A stretch of DNA of 64,000 nucleotides from Planobispora rosea (GTDB lineage: Bacteria > Actinomycetota > Actinomycetes > Streptosporangiales > Streptosporangiaceae): the NCBI RefSeq assembly GCF_014648175.1, contig NZ_BMQP01000020.1, positions 62,001-126,000 on the forward strand, written 5' to 3'. A program made the position numbers and the translations under genes. Numbering within the stretch: the stretch's first letter is position 1; each line of letters starts with the position of its first letter. Under the pieces are notes generated by a model. The model saw only the letters and a program-made list of their open reading frames with translations. It searched no databases and had not been told where the DNA came from. Below are positions 47,778 to 57,500 of this stretch, piece after piece.

Positions 47778-49556
47778 TCAGCAGTGGGGGGAGCAGAGGC
47801 GCCGCGCCATGCCGTCCAGGAAGAACTTTCGGATCTCCAGGATGTCCTTGGCGATGTAGGCGTCGCCGTTGGTCGCCTTGGCCAGGGCGTCCATCTGGCG
47901 CTTGCCCTTGGCCGCCTCCGGGCCGAAGGCGATGAGGATGATGCTGACCGGCTTCTCCGGGTCGAACTCCTTCTTGAGGAACTGGACGATCTCCTGGTTG
48001 CTCATCCCGCCGTCGGGATCGTCGTTGCCGGCGCCGTCCGTCATGATGAGGATCGTGTTGATCTTGTCGCTCTGGTAGCCGTCCTTCATCATCTTGTAGG
48101 CGGCGGCGAGGGAGTCGTTGAGGCCGGTGTCCCCGGTCGCCTTGGCCTGCACCGTCGCCAGCTTCTGGTTGAGCAGGTCCCGGCGGAGCATGCCGTCCAC
48201 GGTCTCGGTCAGCGGGCCCACGGAGACCACCTCGCGGTAGTCCACCCCCTGGCCGTCGAGGTGGGTGGAGAACTCCCACAGTCCCATCTCGCTGCTGGCC
48301 GGGAAGAGCTTCATGCCCTCGATGGCGATCCTGCCGATCGCCTGCATCCGGGTCATACCGGCGGCGTTCACCGGGAGCGCCATGGTGCCGGAGACGTCCA
48401 GCAGGGTGACCAGGCGGGTGCCGAGGTTCATCCGCGACCACGACTGCGACATCCGCGCGACGGTCTTGGCGTCGGGCATGTCCAGGGCCTGCGGGGCCTC
48501 GGCCTGGAAGCCGTCCGCCTCGGAGATGGTCGCGCCGCCCTTGCCGTCCGGGGTGCGGAAGCCCAGGTCCTGCAGGTCCTTACGGGCGGCGTCGGTGCCG
48601 AGTTCCTCGGTGAACTCCGCGGCGGCCTTGCGCACCTCCGCGTCCTTGGCGGTGACGACCACCGGGTAGTCGAGGTTGAAGGTGCCCTCGGCCGGATAGA
48701 GCGGCACGGCCGGGACCTCGGGCTTCTTTCCCGTGTTGAACGCCCAGACGCCCTGCTCGGAGGAGATGCCCAGCGGGGTGCGGCGGCCCTTGACGCCCAG
48801 GCTGGCCAGCAGCGCCTCCTGGTCCTTGACGGTCGAGCCGGACAGCGTCTTCATCGCGCCCACCAGCTGCTCCTGGCCGATGCCCGCGGCCGTGGCCACC
48901 CCGGAGGCGGCCAGCAGCGCGCCGAGCCCGGCGGCGTTGAGCGAGGGGTCCAGCGCGAGCACGCGCACCTTGCGGCCGGGGCCGTCCACGTTGGCCGCGT
49001 TCGTGGCGCTGATCATGCCGCTCCAGCTGGCGTCGCCGAACGCCTTCTTCAGGTTCGGGACCATCGAGCCCGAGGCCACCATGACGACGGGGGACTGGGC
49101 GACGGACGCGCCCGGCGCGGGAACGTCCGGGTTCTTCGCCCGGGCGCCGGTCACCCACAGCGACGAGTCGGGGATCCACAGGTCCATCGCGCCGACCTTG
49201 CCGCCGCTCCCGCTCAGCCCCGCGGCGACCGTCGCCGAGGCGGCCTTGGTCACCTTGACGGTCGCGCACTTGCCGTCGACGTCGTGCCCGGCCTTGTTGA
49301 ACCGGTCGGCGATCCGGGCCACGGCGGGCTGGATGTCGGGCGAGGCGGTGACCCGGAGGGCGACCTCGTCGCCGGAGCATCCCTCCTGGTCCCGGTTGAT
49401 GATGACGAATGCCGCCACGCCGAGCAGCACGGCGAGGGCGACGGATCCCGCGAGCGGGACCAGGACCTTGCTCCGCCCGCTCCGACGCCGCCGGGACGGC
49501 GCGCCATAGGAGCCGTAGCCGTCGTCGAGTTCATCCGTCCGGTGCCGTCCGCCCAC
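47778..49556 (-). CDS. Membrane-anchored substrate-binding/VWA fusion protein
   Basis: 592 residues. A 30-residue basic cytoplasmic end and one helix (31-53) anchor the protein. Residues 65-330 resemble a type-2 periplasmic binding protein (VALRVTASPDIQPAVARIA, then AMDLWIPDSSLW and VVVTAKDAEVRKAAAEF). Residues 378-590 form a von Willebrand A domain with the MIDAS motif DVSGT (Asp387, Ser389, Thr391) and LIMTDGAGNDD. The last residues hold a Cys pair. This fusion is common in actinobacteria but its role is undefined; metal-dependent adhesion or complex assembly outside the cell is likely. GTG at 49556 has GAGGG 5 nt upstream. Confidence 0.8.
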   Translation of the reverse strand: MGGRHRTDELDDGYGSYGAPSRRRRSGRSKVLVPLAGSVALAVLLGVAAFVIINRDQEGCSGDEVALRVTASPDIQPAVARIADRFNKAGHDVDGKCATVKVTKAASATVAAGLSGSGGKVGAMDLWIPDSSLWVTGARAKNPDVPAPGASVAQSPVVMVASGSMVPNLKKAFGDASWSGMISATNAANVDGPGRKVRVLALDPSLNAAGLGALLAASGVATAAGIGQEQLVGAMKTLSGSTVKDQEALLASLGVKGRRTPLGISSEQGVWAFNTGKKPEVPAVPLYPAEGTFNLDYPVVVTAKDAEVRKAAAEFTEELGTDAARKDLQDLGFRTPDGKGGATISEADGFQAEAPQALDMPDAKTVARMSQSWSRMNLGTRLVTLLDVSGTMALPVNAAGMTRMQAIGRIAIEGMKLFPASSEMGLWEFSTHLDGQGVDYREVVSVGPLTETVDGMLRRDLLNQKLATVQAKATGDTGLNDSLAAAYKMMKDGYQSDKINTILIMTDGAGNDDPDGGMSNQEIVQFLKKEFDPEKPVSIILIAFGPEAAKGKRQMDALAKATNGDAYIAKDILEIRKFFLDGMARRLCSPHC

Positions 49557-49751
49557 GATGCCCTCTTCGGTGTCGATGTCTGAAGCTAGCGGGTCACCTT
49601 ATCTGGAGGTACGCCGCAATATTCACGGAACTGTACTGGGAACGCTTACTGTGGCAAAACAGCCCTTTTAGTGCAGATATGACACTACGTAACGGTAACG
49701 AACGATTGGGTCCCCGGAGAGGGGGTGAAGAGGGCGCCGGAAGATACCTGA

Positions 49752-50396
49752 TCAGTGGCAGCAGGAGTGCCCGCGCCAGGTCTTCCAGCCCTCCCGCACG
49801 GCCGTCGCGGCCAGGAGCACGGCCATCGCCGGATCCGCCCACCACCAGCCGGCGCCGTTGAGACCCAGCCCGGCCAGCACACCCGCGGACAGCAGCGCGC
49901 ACATCAGGTTCTGGGTCCCTTCGCCCGCGGTGGCCGCCGAGCGCAGCCGCGCGCCCAGCCGTCGCTTGGCCAGGCCCAGGGCGGGCATGCCCAGCAGGCT
50001 CACCGCGGTCACCGCCATGCCGAGCAGGCTGGGCGAGGCCCGGTGCCCCGCGTCCAGGTCGTGCGCCACGTGGATCACCAGGTAGGGGGCGAGCAACCAG
50101 AAACTGACCGCCACCGCCTTGCGTGCCCGCTCCTCCGCGTCCACCGAGAAGGTCCGCGACCCGGTGAACCGCCAGACCACGATGAGGCTGGCCAGCGCCT
50201 CCACCAGCGACCACACGCCCCAGCCGAGCAGCGCCACCGAGTGCGCCCGCAACCCGGCGGCGATGCCGAGCGCGCTCTCGGCACCCAGCCAGGCCAAAGT
50301 GACCAGCGACAACGTGCGCGCCCTGCGCGCGTCCCGCAGCCATCGCTCACCGGGCGCCCGCCGCAGGACGTCGTGATCAGCGGTCCGCTCGGTCAC
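49752..50396 (-). CDS. Cation-diffusion-facilitator-like membrane protein
   Basis: 214 residues with about six hydrophobic segments. LSLVTLAWLGAESALGIAAG and SVALLGWGVWSLVEALASLIVVW correspond to the CDF helices 1 and 2, where the second normally carries HxxxD or DxxxD; here it reads SVALLGWGVWSLVEA, so the canonical Asp pair is not clear. The later LLSAGVLAGLGLNGAGWWWADPAMAVLLAATAVREGW is CDF-like. It ends with a His/Cys tail (GHSCCH). It could be a degenerate CDF transporter of the type found next to arsenic or mercury genes, but none are here. GTG at 50396 follows GGAGGGTGCC. Confidence 0.7.
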   Translation of the reverse strand: MTERTADHDVLRRAPGERWLRDARRARTLSLVTLAWLGAESALGIAAGLRAHSVALLGWGVWSLVEALASLIVVWRFTGSRTFSVDAEERARKAVAVSFWLLAPYLVIHVAHDLDAGHRASPSLLGMAVTAVSLLGMPALGLAKRRLGARLRSAATAGEGTQNLMCALLSAGVLAGLGLNGAGWWWADPAMAVLLAATAVREGWKTWRGHSCCH

Positions 50397-50534
50397 GGCA
50401 CCCTCCAGAGTCCGCCGCGAGGAGCGGCCGGTAGCGGAGTAACCACGATACGTCACATCGCCCCGGCTTACCGGATGCCCGGCCACCGGCCCTAAGCTGC
50501 ACCGAGGGCATATCCGCCGGGGGAGGGAGCAGAG

Positions 50535-51308
50535 GTGCCGTTCACGCCCAGTCACATCGCGGCGGTGCTCCCGCTCATCTCCTCGGAGCGCGCCCGCCGC
50601 GTGCTCGACCCCTGGGCGCTGGCGCTGGGCACCATGGTCCCCGACCTGCCGATCTTCCTGCCGTTCCTGCCGGACTACATGATCTGGCACTCCCTCCCGG
50701 GAGTCCTGACTCTCGCGCCCCCGGCCGTCACTCTGCTGCTGATCGTTTTCCACGGCTTCCTGCGTGACCCTCTGACCGCCCTGCTGCCGCCCTCGCTGTC
50801 CGGCCGCGCCGCCTCCCTGGCCCCCGGCCGGTACGGCCTGCGCCGCCTGCCGGCCGTGCTCGCCGGAGGCGCGGCCGGCGCGTTCACCCACATGGCGTGG
50901 GACTCCTTCACCCACTCCTACAGCTCGGCCCTGTGGGGCTGGCAGTGGCTGGACACGCGGGTGGCCGGACTGGTGCCGCTGTTCCGGGTGCTGCAGTACG
51001 CCTCCACGATCGTCGGCCTGGCCGTCGTGGTCGCGTGGCTCCGGCGCGGTCTGAACCGGATGGAGCCCCGGCCCGTGCCGGACCGCCTGGTGCTTTCCGT
51101 CCGGGCCCGGCGCGGTGTCCTCGCGGCGACCGCCGGCTCGATCCTGCTGTGGGCGGTCCTCTGGCCGGCGATCTTCCCGCCCGACAGCCGCGCGGCGGTG
51201 CTGACCCGGATGGGCGCCGGGGTGGTGGTCGGCTGCTGCCTCGGGCTGCTCGTCCACGCGGTGATATGGCGGCTCCGGCGGGGCGTGGCAGGATTCGACA
51301 GTGCCTGA
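50535..51308 (+). CDS. DUF4184 family membrane protein
   Basis: 257 residues. The N-terminal MPFTPSHIAAVLPL, the GTMVPDLPIFLPF segment and AGGAAGAFTHMAWDSFTH are typical of DUF4184, a family with conserved His/Asp residues and about six membrane helices, related in style to metal-dependent membrane hydrolases (YdjM/phospholipase-like). Function unknown. The GTG start has GGAGGGAGCAGAG upstream. The 3' end overlaps the methyltransferase gene by 8 bp, so the two are co-transcribed and probably coupled. Confidence 0.8.
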   Translation: MPFTPSHIAAVLPLISSERARRVLDPWALALGTMVPDLPIFLPFLPDYMIWHSLPGVLTLAPPAVTLLLIVFHGFLRDPLTALLPPSLSGRAASLAPGRYGLRRLPAVLAGGAAGAFTHMAWDSFTHSYSSALWGWQWLDTRVAGLVPLFRVLQYASTIVGLAVVVAWLRRGLNRMEPRPVPDRLVLSVRARRGVLAATAGSILLWAVLWPAIFPPDSRAAVLTRMGAGVVVGCCLGLLVHAVIWRLRRGVAGFDSA

Positions 51309-52200
51309 CGCCTCCGATCCCCGCCTCGCCGACTACACCGGCCTGCGCGACGTCGAACTCCGCAAGAGCCTGGAAGCCGAGCACGGACTCTTCATCGCCG
51401 AGGGGGAGAAAGTGATCCGCCGGGCGGTCTCCGCCGGTTATCCGGTCCGCTCGGTCCTGCTGACCCGCCGCTGGACCGCCTCCCTGGCCGACGTCCTGGA
51501 CGGTCTCGGTGACCGGGTCCACGTGGTGGACGACGACGTGATGGAGGAGATCGCCGGTTTCCCGGTGCACCGGGGCGCGCTCGCCTCGATGGAACGGCGG
51601 CCGCTGCCCACGGTGACGGAGGTCCTGAACGGCACCCGCGCAGGCGTCACCGCTGCGGGAGGAAGCCCGCCGGAAGGAGCCGCCGCGGGAGCAGGCGCGC
51701 CGGAGGAAGCCGCCCCGGAAAGGGACGCGGTGGCGCCCCGCCGTGTCCTGGTCCTGGAGGACCTCGTGGACCACGGCAACGTCGGCGCGATCTTCCGCTG
51801 CGCCGCCGCCCTGGGCGTCGAGGCCGTGGTCCTCTCCCCCCGCTGCGCCGACCCCCTCTACCGGAGATCGGTGAAGGTCTCCATGGGCGCGGTCTTCGCG
51901 ATCCCGTACGCCCGGATGGACAACTGGTACGACGGCCTCGCCGGGCTCCGCGCCGCGGGCTTCCAGACCCTGGCCCTCACCCCCGACCAGTCCGCCACCC
52001 CCCTGGACGAGGTCCCCATGGCCCACCGGGTCGCCCTGCTCCTGGGCTCCGAGGGCGACGGTCTCTCCTCCCGCTGGCTGCACGAGGCCGACGAGCCCGT
52101 GTGCATCCCGATGAGCCCGGCGGCGATGGATCTGGGCGTCGACTCCCTCAACGTGGTGGCCGCCGCCGCCATCGCCTGCCACGGCCTGATGCGCCGGTAG
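51301..52200 (+). CDS. SpoU/TrmH family RNA 2'-O-methyltransferase
   Basis: 299 residues. The N-terminal substrate-binding domain starts with LRKSLEAEHGLFIAEGEKVIRRA. A variable insert of about 35 Ala/Glu/Pro-rich residues around 115-150 separates it from the SPOUT knotted domain with VLVLEDLVDHGNVGAIFRCAAALG (motif 1), LLLGSEGDGLSS (motif 2) and PMSPAAMDLGVDSLNVVAAAAIA (motif 3). It methylates a ribose in rRNA or tRNA. The start is GTG at 51301 within the end of the DUF4184 gene. Confidence 0.9.
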   Translation: MPDASDPRLADYTGLRDVELRKSLEAEHGLFIAEGEKVIRRAVSAGYPVRSVLLTRRWTASLADVLDGLGDRVHVVDDDVMEEIAGFPVHRGALASMERRPLPTVTEVLNGTRAGVTAAGGSPPEGAAAGAGAPEEAAPERDAVAPRRVLVLEDLVDHGNVGAIFRCAAALGVEAVVLSPRCADPLYRRSVKVSMGAVFAIPYARMDNWYDGLAGLRAAGFQTLALTPDQSATPLDEVPMAHRVALLLGSEGDGLSSRWLHEADEPVCIPMSPAAMDLGVDSLNVVAAAAIACHGLMRR

Positions 52201-52285
52201 GACGTGACGTGCGCCGGTACGGCGCGCACCCGAGCCCAAGGAGCCGTCGCCGGCAGCGGGCGGTGATCGGGCGGTGATCCGGTGG

Positions 52286-53209
52286 TCAGAAGTCACCGGT
52301 GTAAGCCGCGGCCTGCGCGGAGGCCCACTCCAGGAGGCGTTCGGCGGTGCGGAAGCGCCGTTCGGGTCTGGGGTCGCCGAGCAGGACGCCGATCAGGCGA
52401 TGGCCGTCGCGGTCGGCGGCGAAGGACAGGCAGTAGCCGGCCGCGCGGGTGTAGCCGGTTTTGATCCCCAGGGTGCCGGGGACGCGGCGGAGCAGCTTGT
52501 TGGTGTTGGTCCAGGCGTGAGCGCGGTGTACCCGGGTCTTGCGCACGGTGTACCGGTCCTCGGCGGCGATGGCCGACAACACCCGGTCGCGCAGCACCAC
52601 GTCGGCCAGTTTCGCCTGGTCGAAGGCTGTGGAGTAACCGCCGCCCCGGGGTTTGGGCAGCCCGTCGGCGTTGCTGTAACGAGTGTCCTCCAGCCCGAGG
52701 GAGCGGGCCGCCGCGTTCATCTTGGCCACGAACCTGGCCTGGCCGGGGCCGTAGACGCGGGCCAGCGCGTGGGTGGCGTCCGCGCCGGAGGGGAGCATCA
52801 CGCCGTGGAGCAGGTCGCGGACGGTCAGGCGTTCCCCGGCGCGCAGGGAGGCGTGGGTGGCGTCGTTCCGCCTGGCGTGCCGGACGTCCAGCTTCTTGAC
52901 CGTGACGACGTCGCTCAGCCGGGCCTCCCGCAGCACGACGTAGGCCGTCATGATCTTGGTCAGGCTGGCGATCGGCACCCGCTCGGTGGCCCGCCTGCTG
53001 AGGTGGACCGTTCCTGTGGTGGTGTCGACCAGGTAGGCCGCGCGGGCGTGCACGGTGGGTGCGGCGGGTTCGGGCGCGGGGGTGTGGACGGGTGTGCGGC
53101 GGGCAGGCGCGCTGTGGGCCGGCGGGGCGAACCCGGAGACCAGGAGGGTCGCACCGGTCAGGACGGCACAGGCGAGAAGGCGGATTCCCCCGTTATGCAT
53201 GCGGATCAT
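52286..53209 (-). CDS. D-alanyl-D-alanine carboxypeptidase (S11, PBP5-like)
   Basis: 307 residues from the ATG at 53209. The signal peptide is ILLACAVLTGATLLVSGF-like, followed by a Pro/Thr linker. The S11 motifs are ASLTKIM (Ser82, Lys85), LPSGADATHAL in the SxN position where Ala replaces the usual Asn, and GIKTGYT. It would trim the terminal D-Ala of peptidoglycan stem peptides outside the membrane. There is no C-terminal amphipathic anchor, so it may be secreted or loosely bound. Starts at GTG 53224 and ATG 53200 are alternatives; none has a strong ribosome site. Confidence 0.85.
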   Translation of the reverse strand: MIRMHNGGIRLLACAVLTGATLLVSGFAPPAHSAPARRTPVHTPAPEPAAPTVHARAAYLVDTTTGTVHLSRRATERVPIASLTKIMTAYVVLREARLSDVVTVKKLDVRHARRNDATHASLRAGERLTVRDLLHGVMLPSGADATHALARVYGPGQARFVAKMNAAARSLGLEDTRYSNADGLPKPRGGGYSTAFDQAKLADVVLRDRVLSAIAAEDRYTVRKTRVHRAHAWTNTNKLLRRVPGTLGIKTGYTRAAGYCLSFAADRDGHRLIGVLLGDPRPERRFRTAERLLEWASAQAAAYTGDF

Positions 53210-53299
53210 CGTGGCAGAACTCACCGTGAAGGCTCGCTTCTTGGGGGCGCGGCTATCGAAATATTGGTATCCGTGTCGCAGGGGTCGGATCGTGAGGAA

Positions 53300-53860
53300 T
53301 CACTCTTGCGGGCCGGAGAGGGGCGAACCCTTCGCCGGAGCGGGCGCGTCCTCGGCGGAGGAGGACGCGGTCTTCGCGGTCGCCGCGCGGCGGCGCCGTA
53401 CGAACACCGCCAGCGCCGCGACCACGACCGCGGCCGTCACCCCCGCCGCGAGGGGCGAGCGCCCGGCGAGCGCGAGCCAGCCCCAGATGACCGAGTAGAG
53501 CCCGAAGTATGTCACGGGACACCAGGTCAGGCAGCCGAGCGCGCTGGCTGCGACGTACTTCGGGTAGGAGATCTTCAGCACCCCGGCCACCCAGGGCAGG
53601 GAGTGCCGTACGCCGGGCACCCAGAAGCACCCGTAGACCGCCAGGGCGCCCCAGCGCGCGACGAACCCCTCGGCCTTGCGGATCCTCTCGTCGCCGACCC
53701 TCCTGCCCAGGCGGGAGGCGTAGATCCTGGGACCGAGCTTGTGGCCGACCCAGTAGTAGACCTGGAAGGCGATGAAGAGCCCGACCATGCCCAGCAGGAA
53801 GGGGATCAGGACCGCGGGGGAGGTGGGATCGGGGATAGCCGCCGAAACGTATCGCGTCAC
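53300..53860 (-). CDS. DedA family (VTT domain) membrane protein
   Basis: 186 residues. The VTT/DedA core has VYYWVGHKLGPRIYASRLGRR, then FVARWGALAVYGCFWVPGVRHSLPWVAGVLKISYPKYVAASALGC with the conserved Arg and Gly-Pro/Val turn, and an ending helix pair. DedA proteins flip lipid carriers such as undecaprenyl phosphate or phospholipids. The C-terminal 30 residues are an Ala/Ser/Pro tail. It is shorter than typical 200-220-residue members, lacking part of the N-terminal re-entrant helix. The start is GTG at 53860. Confidence 0.8.
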   Translation of the reverse strand: MTRYVSAAIPDPTSPAVLIPFLLGMVGLFIAFQVYYWVGHKLGPRIYASRLGRRVGDERIRKAEGFVARWGALAVYGCFWVPGVRHSLPWVAGVLKISYPKYVAASALGCLTWCPVTYFGLYSVIWGWLALAGRSPLAAGVTAAVVVAALAVFVRRRRAATAKTASSSAEDAPAPAKGSPLSGPQE

Positions 53861-54012
53861 CGCACACCACCGCCAGGATCACTCGGTCAACTGATACTAG
53901 ATATTAGGCCAGGCTTACCTCATCTTCGGTCGCAGCACGGCTGCAAGTGCGCCGCAAGCGAAGGTCAACCCTTCCGCCGTACACATATGAGTGACGAAGG
54001 AAGGTGTGTGTC

Positions 54013-54540
54013 ATGAGACCGCGAAGCAGTGTCACGCCGGTACTGGCGAGTGGGGCCGGGAGCGTCGTGAAGCTGCTGGTCGCCACACTCGCGTTCACCG
54101 GGGCCTACGTGGGGGTGGAAGCGTCCCGCGACGCTTCCGGCGAGGCCCGGGCGAACGCGGCCGCGGGCGCCCCGGTGCAGACGGTGACCCTGTCCGCGGA
54201 GTCGGTCCCGGTCACGACCGGCACCGTTCCGGCGGCGGGCACGGTCACCGTCGGCGCGATCACCGACACCCAGGGCTGCGCGAAGCCCTACCGGGTGCAG
54301 AGCGTGATCGAGAACGCCGACCCCGAGAAGACCGTCTCGTACGGCTGGCGCCTCGAGCGCTGGAGCGTCTCCGGCAAGAGCTGGCGCGTCTACATGGCCT
54401 CCGGCTCGGGCTTCACCGGCCGGAGCCGGACGGTCGAGTGGGAGCCCCGGATCGTCAACAACCCCGGCTGGTACCGGGTGAAGCTCTCGGTCGACGGCGG
54501 GGACGTCCTGCTCAGCGAGAAGTTCCAGGTCAGCTGCTGA
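54013..54540 (+). CDS. Secreted protein of unknown function
   Basis: 175 residues. A basic N-terminus and hydrophobic stretch (VVKLLVATLAFTGAYVGV) form a signal peptide or anchor. The mature part has an Ala-rich linker, then a compact beta-rich domain of about 115 residues with GAITDTQGCAKPYRVQSVI, SYGWRLERWSVSGKSWRVYMAS and a final FQVSC; the two cysteines could form one disulfide. I do not recognise the family. The ATG at 54013 has GGAAGG 8 nt upstream; GTG at 54004 is an alternative. It is divergent from the DedA gene and convergent with the SARP regulator gene. Confidence 0.7.
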   Translation: MRPRSSVTPVLASGAGSVVKLLVATLAFTGAYVGVEASRDASGEARANAAAGAPVQTVTLSAESVPVTTGTVPAAGTVTVGAITDTQGCAKPYRVQSVIENADPEKTVSYGWRLERWSVSGKSWRVYMASGSGFTGRSRTVEWEPRIVNNPGWYRVKLSVDGGDVLLSEKFQVSC

Positions 54541-54593
54541 CCTCGCGGCCCGGCCCGTGCCGAGCCGCGTGGTGTCAGCCGTCCCGCGCGGTG

Positions 54594-57500
54594 TCAGCCG
54601 CCGGTCCCCTCGCCGAGCGAGCGCTGGGCCGCCTCCACCCATCGGGGCACGCCGACCCGGCGGGCCACCTCCAGGGCCTTGTCGTAGTGGGGCTTCACCG
54701 CATCGGCGAAGCCCAGCCGGAGTGCCAGGTCGCCGAGTGTCAGCGCGACCGGCCAGAGGGCGACCACCCCGGTGCCCGCCCCCGCGATCCGGTCGGCGAA
54801 CGGCTTCAGCGTGTCGTAGGCCTCGGTCATCCGCTCCCGGTCGTCCAGCAGCATGCCGGCCAGCGCCCGCCAGATCATCGCCAGCTCGTACAGGAAGTCG
54901 GGCCGGACCGGCGTCTTGACCGCCAGCAGCGCCCGGGCGTCGCGCATGTGCCCGGCCGAGGCCAGGGCCACGGCGTAGGCGTCCAGCGTCCACTTGGCGC
55001 CGCGCTGGTGGGCCTCGCCCAGCGGCTCGACCATCTCCGCGGCCCGGCCGTTGACCAGGTGCAGGCAGAACGCGGTGATCAGCGGCAGGTCCTGGCGGCC
55101 CTCCAGCATCCCGGCCCGGGCGGTCAGCCGGGCCGCCTCCCGGTAGGCGCGCTCCGCGCCGGTGAAGTCCCCGGCGATCATCAGGCGCTGCCCGGCGTAC
55201 CAGGCGCCGACGGCGGCCGGCGCGGACAGGCCGTACTGCCTGGCCAGCTGCTCGGCGGCGGCGACGTGCGCGTCTGCCTCGGCGAACGCGCCCGAGGCGG
55301 CCGCGCACTCCATCAGCACCAGGTGGGCCAGCGCCTGAACCGCGACCTGGCCGCTGGCCTTGCCGACCTCCAGCAGCTCCCGGCCGATGAGCTCCCGCTC
55401 GCCGACCGGCGTGACGCCGTACGACTGGCGCAGGCGCCCGCTCAGCGCGGTCGCCAGCAGCGCGGGGTCACCGGTCCTGCGGGCCAGCTCCTCGGCCTCC
55501 AGCGAGGCCTGCTCGCCCCGGGACGTGGCCGAGCCCTCCAGCTCCAGCGCGACCGTGGCCAGCAGGCTCGCCCGCAGTGACTGCTCGGCGGCGGGCAGTT
55601 CGACCAGCGCCTGCTCGGCGACGTCCACGATCTCCCACGCGGTGCGGGTGAAGTCGCGGGCCATGCCCTTGTGCGGTACGGCCAGCGACGCGGCCACCCG
55701 GGCGGTCAGCTCCAGGTCGCCGAGCGGCCGGGCCGCCTCCATCGCCTCGCGCCGCCGCCTGCGGGCCGCGGCCATGTCGCCGCAGAGGGCCAGGGCCTTG
55801 ATCAGCCGGAGCGTGAGCTGGAGCCGCTCGCGGGCGGTCTCCTGGGTCTGGGTGACACCGGAGCGGTCGAAGGCCGAGATGGCCTGCTCCCACAGGGTGG
55901 CCGCCTCCCGGTGGGCGAAGCGGCGCTCGGCCTGCTCGGCGGCCAGGCCGGCGTACCGCACCGCCTTGACGGCGGTCTCGGTGGTGCCGGCCGCGTCGTA
56001 GTGGTGGGCGAGCGCGGCCACGTCCCCGGGGTTCCTGCGCTCGATCGCCGCGGCCACCGCGGCGTGCAGCCGGGAGCGGCGCAGCCGGGAGGCGTCGGAG
56101 TAGAGCGTGTCGCGGACCAGGTCGTGGTCGAAGCGGAGCATGCCGGGGCCCGGCTCGGTGACCAGGCCCGCCAGCAGCGCGGCCTCGACGGCGTCGACCA
56201 CCGCGTCCTCGTCGCCGGCCACCTCCACCAGCACGTCCACGTCGACGTCGCGGCCGATCACCGCGGCCTGGAGCAGGATCTGCTGGGCGTCCGAGGGCAA
56301 CCGGGAGATCCGCCGCCGCAGCACGTCGCGGACCCCGGAGGGCACCCCGGAGATCACCTCGGCGGCCGTGGCGCGGCCGCTGGTCGCCTCGGCGTCGAGC
56401 AGGCGCACGGTCTCACGGACGAAGAAGGGGTTGCCGTGGGTGCGCTCGACGATGGTCTCGACGGCCTGCTCGTCCACCTCGCGCACGCAGGTCGCCCGGA
56501 CCAGCTCGGCCACCGCCTTGGGGTCGAGGCCGGACAGGGCGACCCGGACCGGGCCGAGCCTGGCCAGCGCGGCCAGCACGTCGGCCTGCTGGTCGGTCAG
56601 CTCACTGTCGCGGCAGGTGACCACCAGCAGCACCCGGCTGCCGGCCAGCAGGCTCGGCAGCGCGCGCAGCAGGGCGAGCGTCTGGTCGTCGGCCCAGTGC
56701 AGGTCCTCCAGCGTGAGCAGGATCGGGGTCTCCCTGGACACCGAGGCCAGGTAGCCGCCGACGGCCCGGTGCAGCCGGAAGCCGCCGGAGGCCTGGTCGT
56801 CGTCGGCGACGGGCGCCGTGTCGTCCAGCAGCGGGGCCAGCAGGGGGGCGTACTCCCCGGCCCCGGTCAGCGCCGTCAGGGTGCGCAGGATCTCGACCCA
56901 GGCCCAGCCGGGCGGGGTGGCGCTGCTGTCGGGGCAGGCGCCGGAGGCGGTGGTCCAGCCGTCGGCGGACAGCCGCTTGGTCAGCTGGCGGACCAGCGTG
57001 GTCTTGCCCGCGCCGGCGTCGCCGCTGAGCACCGCCGCGGTGAAGCGGGCGGCCCGGCCGGCGGCGGTGACCAGCCGGTCGAGCTCGGCGTCCCGGCCGA
57101 CGAACGGCTCGGGCTCCAGCGGCGGCGGCTCCACCGGGACCACGGTGGGCCGGGGCGGCCAGGTGTCGGCGACCACCGCGGGACGTTGCTGCCGCTGCGG
57201 GACGGGCAGTTGCAGGCCGGGATCCTGGGCCAGGATGTCGGACTCCAGCTTGCGCAGGACGGGACCGGGATCGATGCCGAGCTCGTCGGCGAGGATCGTG
57301 CGCGCCTTGCGCAGCGCGGCCAGCGCGTCGCCCTGGCGCCCGCAGCGGTACAGGCCCAGCGCGAGCAGGCGCCAGCCCTCCTCGCGGAGCGGGTGCTCGG
57401 TGGTCAGGGCCTCCAGGTCGGGCACCGCCTCGGCGGGCATGCCCAGGCGCAGGCCGGTGTCGGCGTGCCGCTCGCGGGCGACCAGGCGCAGCTCGGTCAG

